Shown here: positions 26,637 to 32,980 of the stretch, one piece after another
Numbering within the stretch: position 1 is the stretch's first letter
How the letters are laid out: each line of letters begins with the position of its first letter
NCBI GenBank assembly: GCA_001771285.1
Contig: METI01000039.1
Span: 1-33,008, forward strand
DNA: 33,008 nt
Reading direction: 5' to 3'
DNA from: a candidate division NC10 bacterium RIFCSPLOWO2_12_FULL_66_18
GTDB lineage: Bacteria > Methylomirabilota > Methylomirabilia > Methylomirabilales > 2-02-FULL-66-22
Program-made: the position numbers and the translations under genes
The notes under the pieces: generated by a model
The model's database searches: none
The model's input: only the letters and a program-made list of their open reading frames with translations
Told to the model about the DNA's origin: nothing

Positions 26637-26969
26637 ATGGCCACGACCGAGGAGCCACCCTACCTGTACCTGACGACAATTGGCCGGCGAAGCCGGATAC
26701 CGCGCGAGATCGAGATCTGGTTCACCCGGCGTGACGGGCGGTACTACGTGATCTCGGAGCATCACAAGCGCGCGCAGTGGGTCCAGAATGTGGTGGCGAA
26801 TCAGGCGGTACGGTGGCGGGTCGCGGATGGGACATTCACGGGGCGCGCGCGGGTGGTTGACGCCGCGGCCGAGTCCGAACTCACGGAGGCCGTCCAGGCG
26901 CTTTCGCGGCAGAAGTACGGCTGGGGGGATGGCCTCGTTGTCGAGCTGACTCCCGCCCCCGCTGCGTGA
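26637..26969 (+). CDS. Small nitroreductase/deazaflavin-dependent oxidoreductase family protein
   Basis: This protein of about 110 residues has the pattern of the F420/deazaflavin-dependent nitroreductase family: YLTTIGRRSRIPREIEIWFTRRDGRYYVIS, then WVQNVVANQAVRWRV. That pattern is a split-barrel flavin-type domain. No good ribosome site is visible. The ATG at 26637 is chosen, with a TTG nine bases earlier as alternative, so the start is uncertain. It lies 48 bp after the aminotransferase and may be cotranscribed. Whether it binds F420, FMN or haem cannot be told. Confidence 0.78.
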   Translation: MATTEEPPYLYLTTIGRRSRIPREIEIWFTRRDGRYYVISEHHKRAQWVQNVVANQAVRWRVADGTFTGRARVVDAAAESELTEAVQALSRQKYGWGDGLVVELTPAPAA

Positions 26970-27109
26970 CGGACAGTCTGGAGGCGGTATTCACTGGCCC
27001 TTCGACTTTGCCGGTGCCGGCCTGCCGTCCCGACAGCATACCTGCCCTTGCCCCGGGCCGAGTCGCGCCAGGGACGCGCGGCGACTGGGAAGGGCCGCCG
27101 CGCGCTTCC

Positions 27110-28042
27110 TCAATTCGCGAGAGAAACGACCACCATCGGATCGGGATCGCTGCGGGTCGGGACGAAGCGCACGAGTTCCCCGGCCACGGTGTCCACCAGA
27201 CAGATGCGGTGCGCGTGCGTGCTGAGCAGCGCCGTCTGGGTTGCCGCATGAAACCCGACCGAGATGGGTTTTTCGGGGAGGGGAACGACCCGCGTCTTGC
27301 GGGTGTCCGGGTCGACGATCGCCAGGCCGCAGTCATAATACAATGCGGCGAGCAACCTCCCCCGCGGATCACGGCACATCCTGACGGGTCCTCGCGGCGT
27401 CGGGATCGCATCGACGACGGCGAGCCGCTTGACGTCAATGACGCTGATCTCGGCCCCGCCACGGTTCGCCACGAACAGCCGCCGCTCCTCCTCGTCGAAG
27501 ACCGAGCCTTCCGGGCGCTGTCCCACCGGGATGATGACGGCCGGGCGCCTGGGATCCTTGGGGAAGACGACTCCAACCGTATCGGAATTCATGTTGCTGC
27601 AAAATGCCATCGAGCCGTCGCGCAACACGCTGACCTTGTGCGATCCCTCGCCGCCGGTCGGGATCGCATGGTCAATGCGTCCGGAGCGGGGACCGTTCAC
27701 CACGAGCAGATGACTGCTGCCTTCGCTCAACACATACAAGGCACCCCTGGCGTCGAAGGTGACATCATGCGGCCGGCGGTACTCCCCACAGTGAATGGTC
27801 CCGACCCGGCGCCGGGCTTGGATGTCCACGACCGAGACCGTGTTGCCCCCCGGTCCTTCGTCCTCGGCCAGCGCGACGCCGAAGTGAGCCATGTAGGCAA
27901 ACCGCCCGTCGGGGCTGACGGCGAATTCGTGGGGAAAGGGATCGATTGGTACGCGGTCGAGTTCGGCCCCCGTCCCGAAATCATAGTAGCCCAGCGAGTG
28001 GTCGCCTTTCTGCACGACCACGATCACCTCGCGAGTAGTCAT
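27110..28042 (-). CDS. YVTN-type beta-propeller protein
   Basis: This 310-residue protein is built from repeated blades of the lactonase/YVTN type, such as FAVSPDGRFAYMAHFG, TVSVVDIQARRRVGTI, DVTFDARGALYVLSEG, RRLFVANRGGAEISVIDVKRLAVVDAIP and GLAIVDPDTRKTRVV. No signal peptide is visible, so a cytoplasmic location is predicted. Substrate or partner is unknown. It lies alone between a plus-strand gene and the lipoprotein gene. A GGAG site about 11 bases upstream of the ATG is only moderate. Confidence 0.85.
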   Translation of the reverse strand: MTTREVIVVVQKGDHSLGYYDFGTGAELDRVPIDPFPHEFAVSPDGRFAYMAHFGVALAEDEGPGGNTVSVVDIQARRRVGTIHCGEYRRPHDVTFDARGALYVLSEGSSHLLVVNGPRSGRIDHAIPTGGEGSHKVSVLRDGSMAFCSNMNSDTVGVVFPKDPRRPAVIIPVGQRPEGSVFDEEERRLFVANRGGAEISVIDVKRLAVVDAIPTPRGPVRMCRDPRGRLLAALYYDCGLAIVDPDTRKTRVVPLPEKPISVGFHAATQTALLSTHAHRICLVDTVAGELVRFVPTRSDPDPMVVVSLAN

Positions 28043-28137
28043 TCAGTGGATTCTCCGTCCGCCTCGCAGCCTTTCCGGTTTAGCGCGCACCGGTCGGGAG
28101 GGCCAAGGGGTGTCGGGCCACGGTAAGGAAGAAAAGG

Positions 28138-28962
28138 TTAGCGGGGCTCCGCGGCGGGCGGGGCGGGGACAGACGGGCGGCGTTTCGGCCACCGGGCCAT
28201 GAACCATTCGGAGGAGGGCACCTGGCGTGCGAGCCTCTGGATGCCCGCCTGGAGGGCCTGGGAACCGACCTCTTTCATCAGGGCATCCTTGCCTGTGAAG
28301 AAATCCGCCCCAGCCGCTTCGCTGAGCTCGCTGATCTCTTCCACGGTGCGCTCCCAGATGACGGCCCCCGTCTGCGAATCACGCAGGCGCACCTGGATCG
28401 TCAGGTTGGCGCGATAGTTCACCGGGAGAATCGGCGTGATCGGACTGGGCAAGACTCTCAATCCGCTCAGCGCGGCGAGGGGCAACCCGAATGGCGCCGC
28501 CATCAGTGAGAAGAAGGAACTGCTCAGCGTGTTCCGCTCGACGTAAAAGGTCTGAAGGTCGCCTTCCAGGACCAATTCGGCGGGGACCGAATTCGAGAGA
28601 AGGGTGAAGGGTTCCCCTGCCTCCTGATCGGGATCCAGGGAAACGACTTGCGCAAACCGGCCGGACGCACGAAGGTGCGCTACGATCGCCTGGGTGATGA
28701 TCCGGATGGGCCCCGGCTCCAGGGCCTCGTCCGGGAGGTACTCCAGGAACCACCCCTCGCGTGCCTTCATGGCCTCGTGCTCCCGCATGTCCTGCAATGG
28801 GCGCACGGCCAGCCGTGGGCTTCCCGGGGGTCCGGGAATGGGTGTGGGGGCGGGCACCTGGAGGGCGATCCGCCCGATCTCTCCCGCACACCCCCACAGC
28901 CCGATGGTCGCTCCTGCCACCATCGCCCACGTCCGGGCCCGTCGGGAAACGCACGGGATCAT
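28138..28962 (-). CDS. Putative lipoprotein of unknown function
   Basis: The protein has 274 residues from the ATG at 28962, chosen because it gives a basic N-terminus, a hydrophobic stretch and the lipobox LWGC with Cys25. The longer open frame adds 45 residues without such features. The mature part holds motifs like LVLEGDLQTFYVERN and RANLTIQVRLRDSQTGAVIWERTVEE. These resemble small outer-membrane lipoproteins that assemble or assist envelope complexes, by general resemblance only. The C-terminus is Pro/Ala-rich. It begins 82 bp after the sulfur-carrier gene and may be the last gene of that transcript. Confidence 0.75.
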   Translation of the reverse strand: MIPCVSRRARTWAMVAGATIGLWGCAGEIGRIALQVPAPTPIPGPPGSPRLAVRPLQDMREHEAMKAREGWFLEYLPDEALEPGPIRIITQAIVAHLRASGRFAQVVSLDPDQEAGEPFTLLSNSVPAELVLEGDLQTFYVERNTLSSSFFSLMAAPFGLPLAALSGLRVLPSPITPILPVNYRANLTIQVRLRDSQTGAVIWERTVEEISELSEAAGADFFTGKDALMKEVGSQALQAGIQRLARQVPSSEWFMARWPKRRPSVPAPPAAEPR

Positions 28963-29044
28963 CGCCCGCCTTTCGGTCCTCCGCCCCGGGTAGTCGGAGC
29001 GGGCGAAATCCGCCCACTGCAGCGAAGTGGCCCGAGGCGTCGGC

Positions 29045-29347
29045 TTAGTCCATCTCCCGACGGCCGTCACTGGCTCCACCGGCAATGGCGGGGACAATGG
29101 AGACTTCGTCGCCAGGCTTCAGGGGCGTCGCCGGCCCCTGCAGGAAGCGGATGTCCTCCTCGTTCACGTAGATGTTGATGAACCGGCGGATGTTCCCGTC
29201 CTCCTCGCAGAGGCGTCCCTTGATCCCCGCGTATTCCTGATCCAGCCGGTCAATCAGCTCCTTGATGGTCCCCGCCTCGGCCTGTAACTCCCCCTGTCCC
29301 TTCGTCACCGCCCGAAGCGGCGTGGGAACCCGAACAAGCACGCTCAT
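29045..29347 (-). CDS. MoaD/ThiS-family sulfur carrier with masked di-glycine
   Basis: This 100-residue beta-grasp protein begins MSVLVRVPTPLR and has the MoaD pattern: INIYVNEEDIRFL, then TPLKPGDEVSIVPAIAGG. Functional carriers end in Gly-Gly, which is adenylated and turned into a thiocarboxylate. Here the Gly-Gly is residues 90-91 and is followed by nine more residues (ASDGRREMD). A protease must therefore remove the tail first, as JAMM proteases do for QbsE and HcyS. A JAMM protease gene is present at 32357-32941. The gene follows the threonine-synthase-like gene by 56 bp. No MoaE or other molybdopterin gene is near. Confidence 0.9.
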   Translation of the reverse strand: MSVLVRVPTPLRAVTKGQGELQAEAGTIKELIDRLDQEYAGIKGRLCEEDGNIRRFINIYVNEEDIRFLQGPATPLKPGDEVSIVPAIAGGASDGRREMD

Positions 29348-29403
29348 GGCTGGTATGCCCCCTGTGGTTGGAAAATCTTCGGTGTGAATCCCTCAGCGAT
29401 CAG

Positions 29404-30675
29404 TCAGGAATCGCGCGGCGGCCCGCTCCCGCCACTGACCGGGGGGAGCTGGGCCAGGGCTGCATCGAAGGACGTGAGGCTCGGCTTGATGGACGTGGGC
29501 ACGCGCAAGGCCCCGGCCACCGCTTCCTGGGTCTTCAGGCCGTTCCCGGTCACGGAGATCACCGTGACATCGTCCCGCCCGATCACCCCCTGCTGCACCA
29601 GTTTCCGCGTCGCCGCCAGGGTGACGCCGCCCGCCGTCTCGGCGAAAATCCCCTCGGTGGCGGCCAGCATCTTCATGCACTCGACGATCTCGTCATCGGT
29701 GGCATGTTCCCCTGTTCCCCCGCTGTCCTTCACCACCTTGAAGGCATAATAGCCGTCGGCAGGGTTCCCGATGGCCAGCGACTTGGCGATGGTCCGGGGT
29801 TGCTTCACCGGGCGGATGACCTCGCTTCCCGCCTTGACCGCGTTCACGATGGGGCCGCAGCCCGCCGCCTGGGCCACGTGCATCCGGGTGGACACGGTCG
29901 GGAGGAGCCCGAGGCGGTGGAACTCTTGCAGGCCCTTCCAGACCTTGGTGATCAGCGACCCGCCGGCCGCCGGGACGATGATGTGGTCGGGCGCCCGCCA
30001 GCCCAACTGTTCGGCGATCTCGTAGCCGAAGGTCTTGGACCCTTCCGCATAGTAGGGCCGGATGTTGATGTTGACGAAGGCCCAGCCGTACTTGTCGGCG
30101 ACCTCGCTGCAGAGTCGATTCACCTCGTCGTACGTGCCCTCCACCGCCACCACGTTGGACGCGTAGATCGAGGTGCCCAGCACCTTGCCCTGCTCCAGAT
30201 CGGCCGGGATGAAGACGAAGCTCGTGAGGCCGCCTTCCGCGGCGTGCGCCGCCACCGAGTTCGCCAGGTTCCCCGTCGAGGCGCAGGCCACCACCGGAAA
30301 TCCGAACTCCAGGGCCTTGATCACCGCCACCGCCACCACCCGGTCCTTGAAGGACAGCGTCGGGTGGTTCACCGTGTCGTTCTTGACGTAGAGGTTCGTG
30401 AGTCCCAGGGCCTTCCCCAGGTTCCTGGCCCGCACCAGCGGGGTGAAGCCGCAATACCGGCCCACCACCGCCTCCCCCTCAATGGGCAGCAGAGGCCGGT
30501 ATCGCCAGATGTTGGGCGGCCCCGCCTCGATGGCCCGGCGGTTCACGATCCGGCCGATGGCCTCGTAATCGTAATCGACCTCCAGCGGGCCGAAACAGAA
30601 CTCGCAAACGTGGAGCGGCTTGGTCGGGTACGGACGCGCGCACTCCCGGCACTTCAATCCCTTTACATATCCCAT
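29404..30675 (-). CDS. thrC: Threonine synthase-like PLP enzyme with N-terminal zinc ribbon
   Basis: The protein has 423 residues from the ATG at 30675, with GGAGG ten bases upstream. An N-terminal zinc ribbon (Cys9, Cys12, Cys24, Cys27) precedes a type II PLP fold. The Schiff-base Lys110 lies in PTLSFKDR. Other landmarks are CASTGNLANSVAAHAA, VPAAGGSLITKVWKGL and TEGIFAETAGGVT. Family members convert O-phosphohomoserine to threonine. Here the gene is sandwiched between a NIL-domain gene and a sulfur carrier, downstream of a SAM-I riboswitch. It may instead, or also, use a sulfur carrier to make a sulfur amino acid (inference). The fold assignment is firm; the reaction is not. Confidence 0.88.
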   Translation of the reverse strand: MGYVKGLKCRECARPYPTKPLHVCEFCFGPLEVDYDYEAIGRIVNRRAIEAGPPNIWRYRPLLPIEGEAVVGRYCGFTPLVRARNLGKALGLTNLYVKNDTVNHPTLSFKDRVVAVAVIKALEFGFPVVACASTGNLANSVAAHAAEGGLTSFVFIPADLEQGKVLGTSIYASNVVAVEGTYDEVNRLCSEVADKYGWAFVNINIRPYYAEGSKTFGYEIAEQLGWRAPDHIIVPAAGGSLITKVWKGLQEFHRLGLLPTVSTRMHVAQAAGCGPIVNAVKAGSEVIRPVKQPRTIAKSLAIGNPADGYYAFKVVKDSGGTGEHATDDEIVECMKMLAATEGIFAETAGGVTLAATRKLVQQGVIGRDDVTVISVTGNGLKTQEAVAGALRVPTSIKPSLTSFDAALAQLPPVSGGSGPPRDS

Positions 30676-30763
30676 CGAGCCGTCGCCTCCGGCGCCACGC
30701 CGCACGTGAAGGGCGCGACGTGTCTTCGTGGTTCCATGGTCCCGCAATCCTCCGGCGTTCGTC

Positions 30764-31006
30764 TCATCCAGACGCCTGGGATGGCCCCATCGGCTTCACC
30801 TTCACGCCCAGGCGGGTCAGGTACTCGATGCCCAGCTTCAGATCGTCTTCCGCCCCGGTGAGGTCCAGCGTGGCCTCCCCGGAGCTCTCCGTCACCCGGG
30901 CCTTGCGGATGTTCGGCACCAGGCGGTAGGTCTTGGCGACGGTGTAGATCATCGGCTCGCGCACCAGGTCCGGCGGAAACATCAGCAGCACTCGCAGCGT
31001 GGGCAC
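30764..31006 (-). CDS. Stand-alone NIL-domain protein 1
   Basis: This 80-residue protein has a GTG start with GGAGG six bases upstream. It consists of a single NIL domain, an ACT-like fold known from the C-terminus of the methionine importer ATPase MetN and from proteins of homocysteine formation. Features are VLLMFPPDLVREPMIYTVAK, VPNIRKARVTESSGEATLDLTG and LTRLGVKVKPM. It is the first gene after the SAM-I riboswitch terminator. The paralogue at 31489-31731 aligns with it without gaps. A methionine-binding or sulfur-amino-acid sensing role is inferred from the family. Confidence 0.88.
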   Translation of the reverse strand: MPTLRVLLMFPPDLVREPMIYTVAKTYRLVPNIRKARVTESSGEATLDLTGAEDDLKLGIEYLTRLGVKVKPMGPSQASG

Positions 31007-31021
31007 CGGTTGCCTCCGGAG

Positions 31022-31058
31022 AAAACCAAAAGCCCCTTCTCGGTCTTGAGAAGGGGCT
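31022..31058 (-). terminator. Riboswitch-controlled intrinsic terminator
   Basis: On the minus strand an 11-bp perfect stem (31048-31058 with 31031-31041) with a six-base loop is followed by TTTGGTTTT. It ends just before the ribosome site of NIL protein 1. The sequence GAGAAGG at 31077-31083, overlapping the 3' strand of aptamer helix P1, can instead pair with CCTTCTC in the 5' arm of the terminator. That gives a mutually exclusive antiterminator. Confidence 0.88.
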
Positions 31059-31080
31059 CACGGATTCCGTCAGCCGCCTT

Positions 31081-31193
31081 CTCATCTTTCCCGCTCATCC
31101 CGCAGGGCGGGAGGAGGGGGAGGAGTTGGCACCCCGCCTTGGGCGGGGTTGCCGTGGCTTCGTAGGGCCAGTCCCTCAGCCACTCTGGATGAG
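31081..31193 (-). ncRNA. SAM-I (S-box) riboswitch aptamer
   Basis: Read on the minus strand, the RNA has every conserved block of the SAM-I aptamer in order. Helix P1 is CTCATC at 31188-31193 paired with GATGAG at 31081-31086. Then come AGAGTGGCTGAGGGA, CTGGCCC, ACGAAGCC, ACGGCAACC, the G/C-rich P3 hairpin, GGTGCCAACTCC, a P4 hairpin and GGGAAAGATGAG. A promoter lies just upstream and a terminator with a possible antiterminator downstream. This predicts that SAM binding switches off the NIL-threonine synthase-like-sulfur carrier genes. Confidence 0.95.
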
Positions 31194-31208
31194 TCAGCGT
31201 CGCGCCGG

Positions 31209-31237
31209 ATTTAAGCAGAGCACTTCGGAGGTGTCAA
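31209..31237 (-). promoter_or_regulatory. Promoter of the SAM-riboswitch operon
   Basis: A perfect TTGACA (31232-31237 on the minus strand) is followed after 17 bases by TTAAAT (31209-31214). The predicted transcription start, near 31202, is a few bases before aptamer helix P1, exactly where a riboswitch transcript should begin. Confidence 0.78.
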
Positions 31238-31334
31238 GTAAAAAGCATGGGAGGGGAACCTGGCGGGGGATGGCGGGGGGAGGCCGGGGAGCCTCCGTCC
31301 CGCGGCGCACCCCCCCCACAGCCTGAGGGACCAA
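31238..31334. other. G-rich spacer upstream of the riboswitch promoter
   Basis: The plus strand is extremely G-rich from 31250 to 31290, with several runs of four to six G, then has a run of eight C near 31309. The GGCGGGGGGAGGCC...GGAGCCTCC part can form a hairpin. No gene or clear terminator is visible; G-quadruplex formation is possible. Confidence 0.4.
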
Positions 31335-31489
31335 GCAGGATGCTGAAAAACCCGTTTTCGCCCAGGCTGCTCAAAAAGGTCCAGATGCAAGGCGGCGTGC
31401 GAGGCGAGGTGCGAGGCGTACTTAGTCCGTACGTCGCAGCGCCGCGCGAGCGCGCCAACGCCGCAGATGGTCCTTTTTCAGCAGCCTGC
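31335..31489. mobile_element. MITE-like element with terminal inverted repeats
   Basis: The ends are GCAGGATGCTGAAAAA (31335-31350) and, inverted, GCAGGCTGCTGAAAAA (31474-31489), with one mismatch in 16. A second internal copy of the end (GGCTGCTCAAAAAGGTCC near 31365-31382) pairs with the same right end. The interior is a palindromic, G/C-rich region with GTACTTAGTCCGTAC near the centre and no coding capacity. Elements with this AGGATGCTGAAAAA...TTTTTCAGCA layout are common intergenic repeats in several uncultivated lineages. It abuts the TAG stop of NIL protein 2. Confidence 0.75.
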
Positions 31490-31731
31490 TAGCCGGCCAC
31501 CACGTCCTGCTCGATGGGGGCGACGATGACGCCCCGCTCCTCCAGCCAGCGCATGGCGTCCGACAGCTTCTGGTCATCGCCCTCCAGTTCCAGCATGATC
31601 CAGCCGAACCCATCCGTCAGGTCGGCCTGGCGGATGCTGAACACCAAGTCGAACTCCTGACTCATCGTCCAGATGGCCGGTTCGTCGGCGAGCTGCCCCT
31701 GGAAGGTCAGATGCACCCGTCGTTTGCCCAT
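31489..31731 (-). CDS. Stand-alone NIL-domain protein 2
   Basis: This 80-residue paralogue of NIL protein 1 shares the pattern EPxIxT, LVxxIRxA, L-L-G and GVxVxPI without gaps. The ATG has GGAG six bases upstream and follows the ferritin-like gene by 12 bp, so the two are probably cotranscribed. Its TAG overlaps the outermost base of the MITE-like element, so the element inserted at, or created, the end of this gene. Function is unknown beyond the family link with methionine and homocysteine metabolism. Confidence 0.85.
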   Translation of the reverse strand: MGKRRVHLTFQGQLADEPAIWTMSQEFDLVFSIRQADLTDGFGWIMLELEGDDQKLSDAMRWLEERGVIVAPIEQDVVAG

Positions 31732-31743
31732 GGACCGCTCCGC

Positions 31744-32244
31744 TCAGCGCCCCTTGGCGCCCCCCAGCATCGCCTCCAGGCGTTGCCGCAAGTTCAGATC
31801 GGGGATCTTCCCGGCCGCCTCCACCAGGCGCTGGCAGTGGGCATCCGCCGCGACGAAGGGCCGGGCCGCTCCTTCCGGCAACTCGGACCGCAGGGACTGC
31901 ACGATCCGATGCCCCAAGGCATCCATCTCCGACGACTCGAGCCGGATGGCCAGCTCCAGCGCCCGGCCCAGGGTCTCCACCGCCGCGGCCTCTTGCTCGC
32001 AGCGCTCGACGACGTCAACCAGCGACCAGAGTCGAGCCCCGATCTGGCCCGCCTCCGCCTCGGGTGAGACCAGGTCCCGCACCATCTTGAGGATGCCCAC
32101 ATGCCCGTATTCGTCCCGGGCCATGTCCCACCAGCAGCGCGCGATATCGCGATCATCCCGAAAGGTCCGAAAGAAGTGGAAGTAGACGCGGGCCACGCGT
32201 TCTTCCAGGGCAATGAGCAAGCTCAGCGCGTCCTGCGTCTTCAC
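31744..32244 (-). CDS. Ferritin/rubrerythrin-like four-helix protein
   Basis: This 166-residue, mostly helical protein has an E-E pair in the first helix (LEERVARVYFHFF) and an ExxH motif in the second (ARDEYGHVG). These are typical of half of a di-iron site in rubrerythrin-like proteins. A matching second ExxH is less clear: VETLGRAL and DALGHRIV are the only candidates. Iron binding is therefore uncertain. No rubredoxin domain is attached. It lies between the JAMM protease and a NIL-domain gene, suggesting a part in the same sulfur-transfer pathway or in protecting it from oxidants (inference). Confidence 0.75.
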   Translation of the reverse strand: MKTQDALSLLIALEERVARVYFHFFRTFRDDRDIARCWWDMARDEYGHVGILKMVRDLVSPEAEAGQIGARLWSLVDVVERCEQEAAAVETLGRALELAIRLESSEMDALGHRIVQSLRSELPEGAARPFVAADAHCQRLVEAAGKIPDLNLRQRLEAMLGGAKGR

Positions 32245-32356
32245 CCGCCCCCTCCTCCGACCGGGCCGGCCTTACGACCCGATGAACGTCCCGGGGTAAC
32301 CATACCCCAAAACGCTGCGGAGGCAAAGCCTGTTTCTCACCGGCCCTCTCGCGGAA

Positions 32357-32941
32357 TCAACGACCATGTCCGGGCAGGGTTGCAGCCACCTCGACGAAGT
32401 CCTGCCGGGTATCATCCCACACGTAACGGCGCGCGTCGCGAGCGCGCGCCCGCGGACCCGAGATGAACAGGAGGCGACGAAAGAGGTCGAGGGGCCGGAG
32501 AAGCCAGTCGCGTGCACGCCCCCCCCGAACCGAGACGACCAGGTAGTTGGCGCCAGGCCAGAGTGGTTCGCCAGAGGGCGAGAGCGCTCGGTCGCGGTCC
32601 ATGGCAGAGAAGTAGGCGTCGTGGTCCGGATGCGAGTGGTAAAACATCACAAACTCCAAGCCCGCCTCATCCGCCTTTTTTTCAATGCCCAGCATCTCAA
32701 GGCCATCCATGAAGTAGGCGGTACGGGCATCCCGATCGTTCCCGGTCGTGTCCTTCTGAAGGTGCTGGTTGGCAACGTTTTTCACCTGGTGCACCTGATA
32801 CGTCTCCGGTCTCCCGGGCTTCCCAATGACGATGCCGCAGATCTCCTCCGGATACCCCGCCTCGGCCTGGCGGACGATCTCCCGCATCTGTTGCTCGGCC
32901 AGCGCGTGCACCGTCGCCGCTCGCTCACCCGCTGTCGTCAT
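32357..32941 (-). CDS. JAMM/MPN+ zinc metalloprotease (Mec+/QbsD/HcyD-like)
   Basis: This 194-residue protein has the complete JAMM signature: Glu33 in PEEICG, then H102-S-H104-P, six residues, Ser112 and Asp115 (YHSHPDHDAYFSAMD). Bacterial JAMM proteins of this size act on ubiquitin-like sulfur carriers. They either remove residues after Gly-Gly (QbsD, HcyD) or release an amino acid conjugated to the carrier (Mec+ on CysO-cysteine). The nearby MoaD-like carrier with a nine-residue tail after Gly-Gly is the obvious substrate (inference). The gene heads the visible part of this minus-strand group; its promoter, and perhaps an E1-like activating gene, would lie beyond the window. Confidence 0.92.
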   Translation of the reverse strand: MTTAGERAATVHALAEQQMREIVRQAEAGYPEEICGIVIGKPGRPETYQVHQVKNVANQHLQKDTTGNDRDARTAYFMDGLEMLGIEKKADEAGLEFVMFYHSHPDHDAYFSAMDRDRALSPSGEPLWPGANYLVVSVRGGRARDWLLRPLDLFRRLLFISGPRARARDARRYVWDDTRQDFVEVAATLPGHGR

Positions 32942-32942
32942 C

Positions 32943-32980
32943 TTCGGTCTCGGCTCTCGACTCGCGGCTCTCGGCTGCTG
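32943..32980. repeat. 7-bp tandem repeat (TCGGCTC-type), second array
   Basis: About five units of (T/G)CGGCTC or close variants follow each other with a 7-bp period upstream of the JAMM gene. The unit is the same word as in the etfB-etfA spacer at 12792-12822. Confidence 0.7.

Noticed and set aside
29045..29347. MoaD-like gene as molybdopterin synthase small subunit
   Set aside because: No molybdenum-cofactor genes are nearby, the C-terminus is extended beyond Gly-Gly, and the context is SAM-regulated amino acid metabolism.
31238..31334. G-rich stretch as a terminator for NIL protein 2
   Set aside because: A G/C hairpin can be drawn, but no T-tract follows it on the minus strand and the MITE-like element lies between it and the gene.
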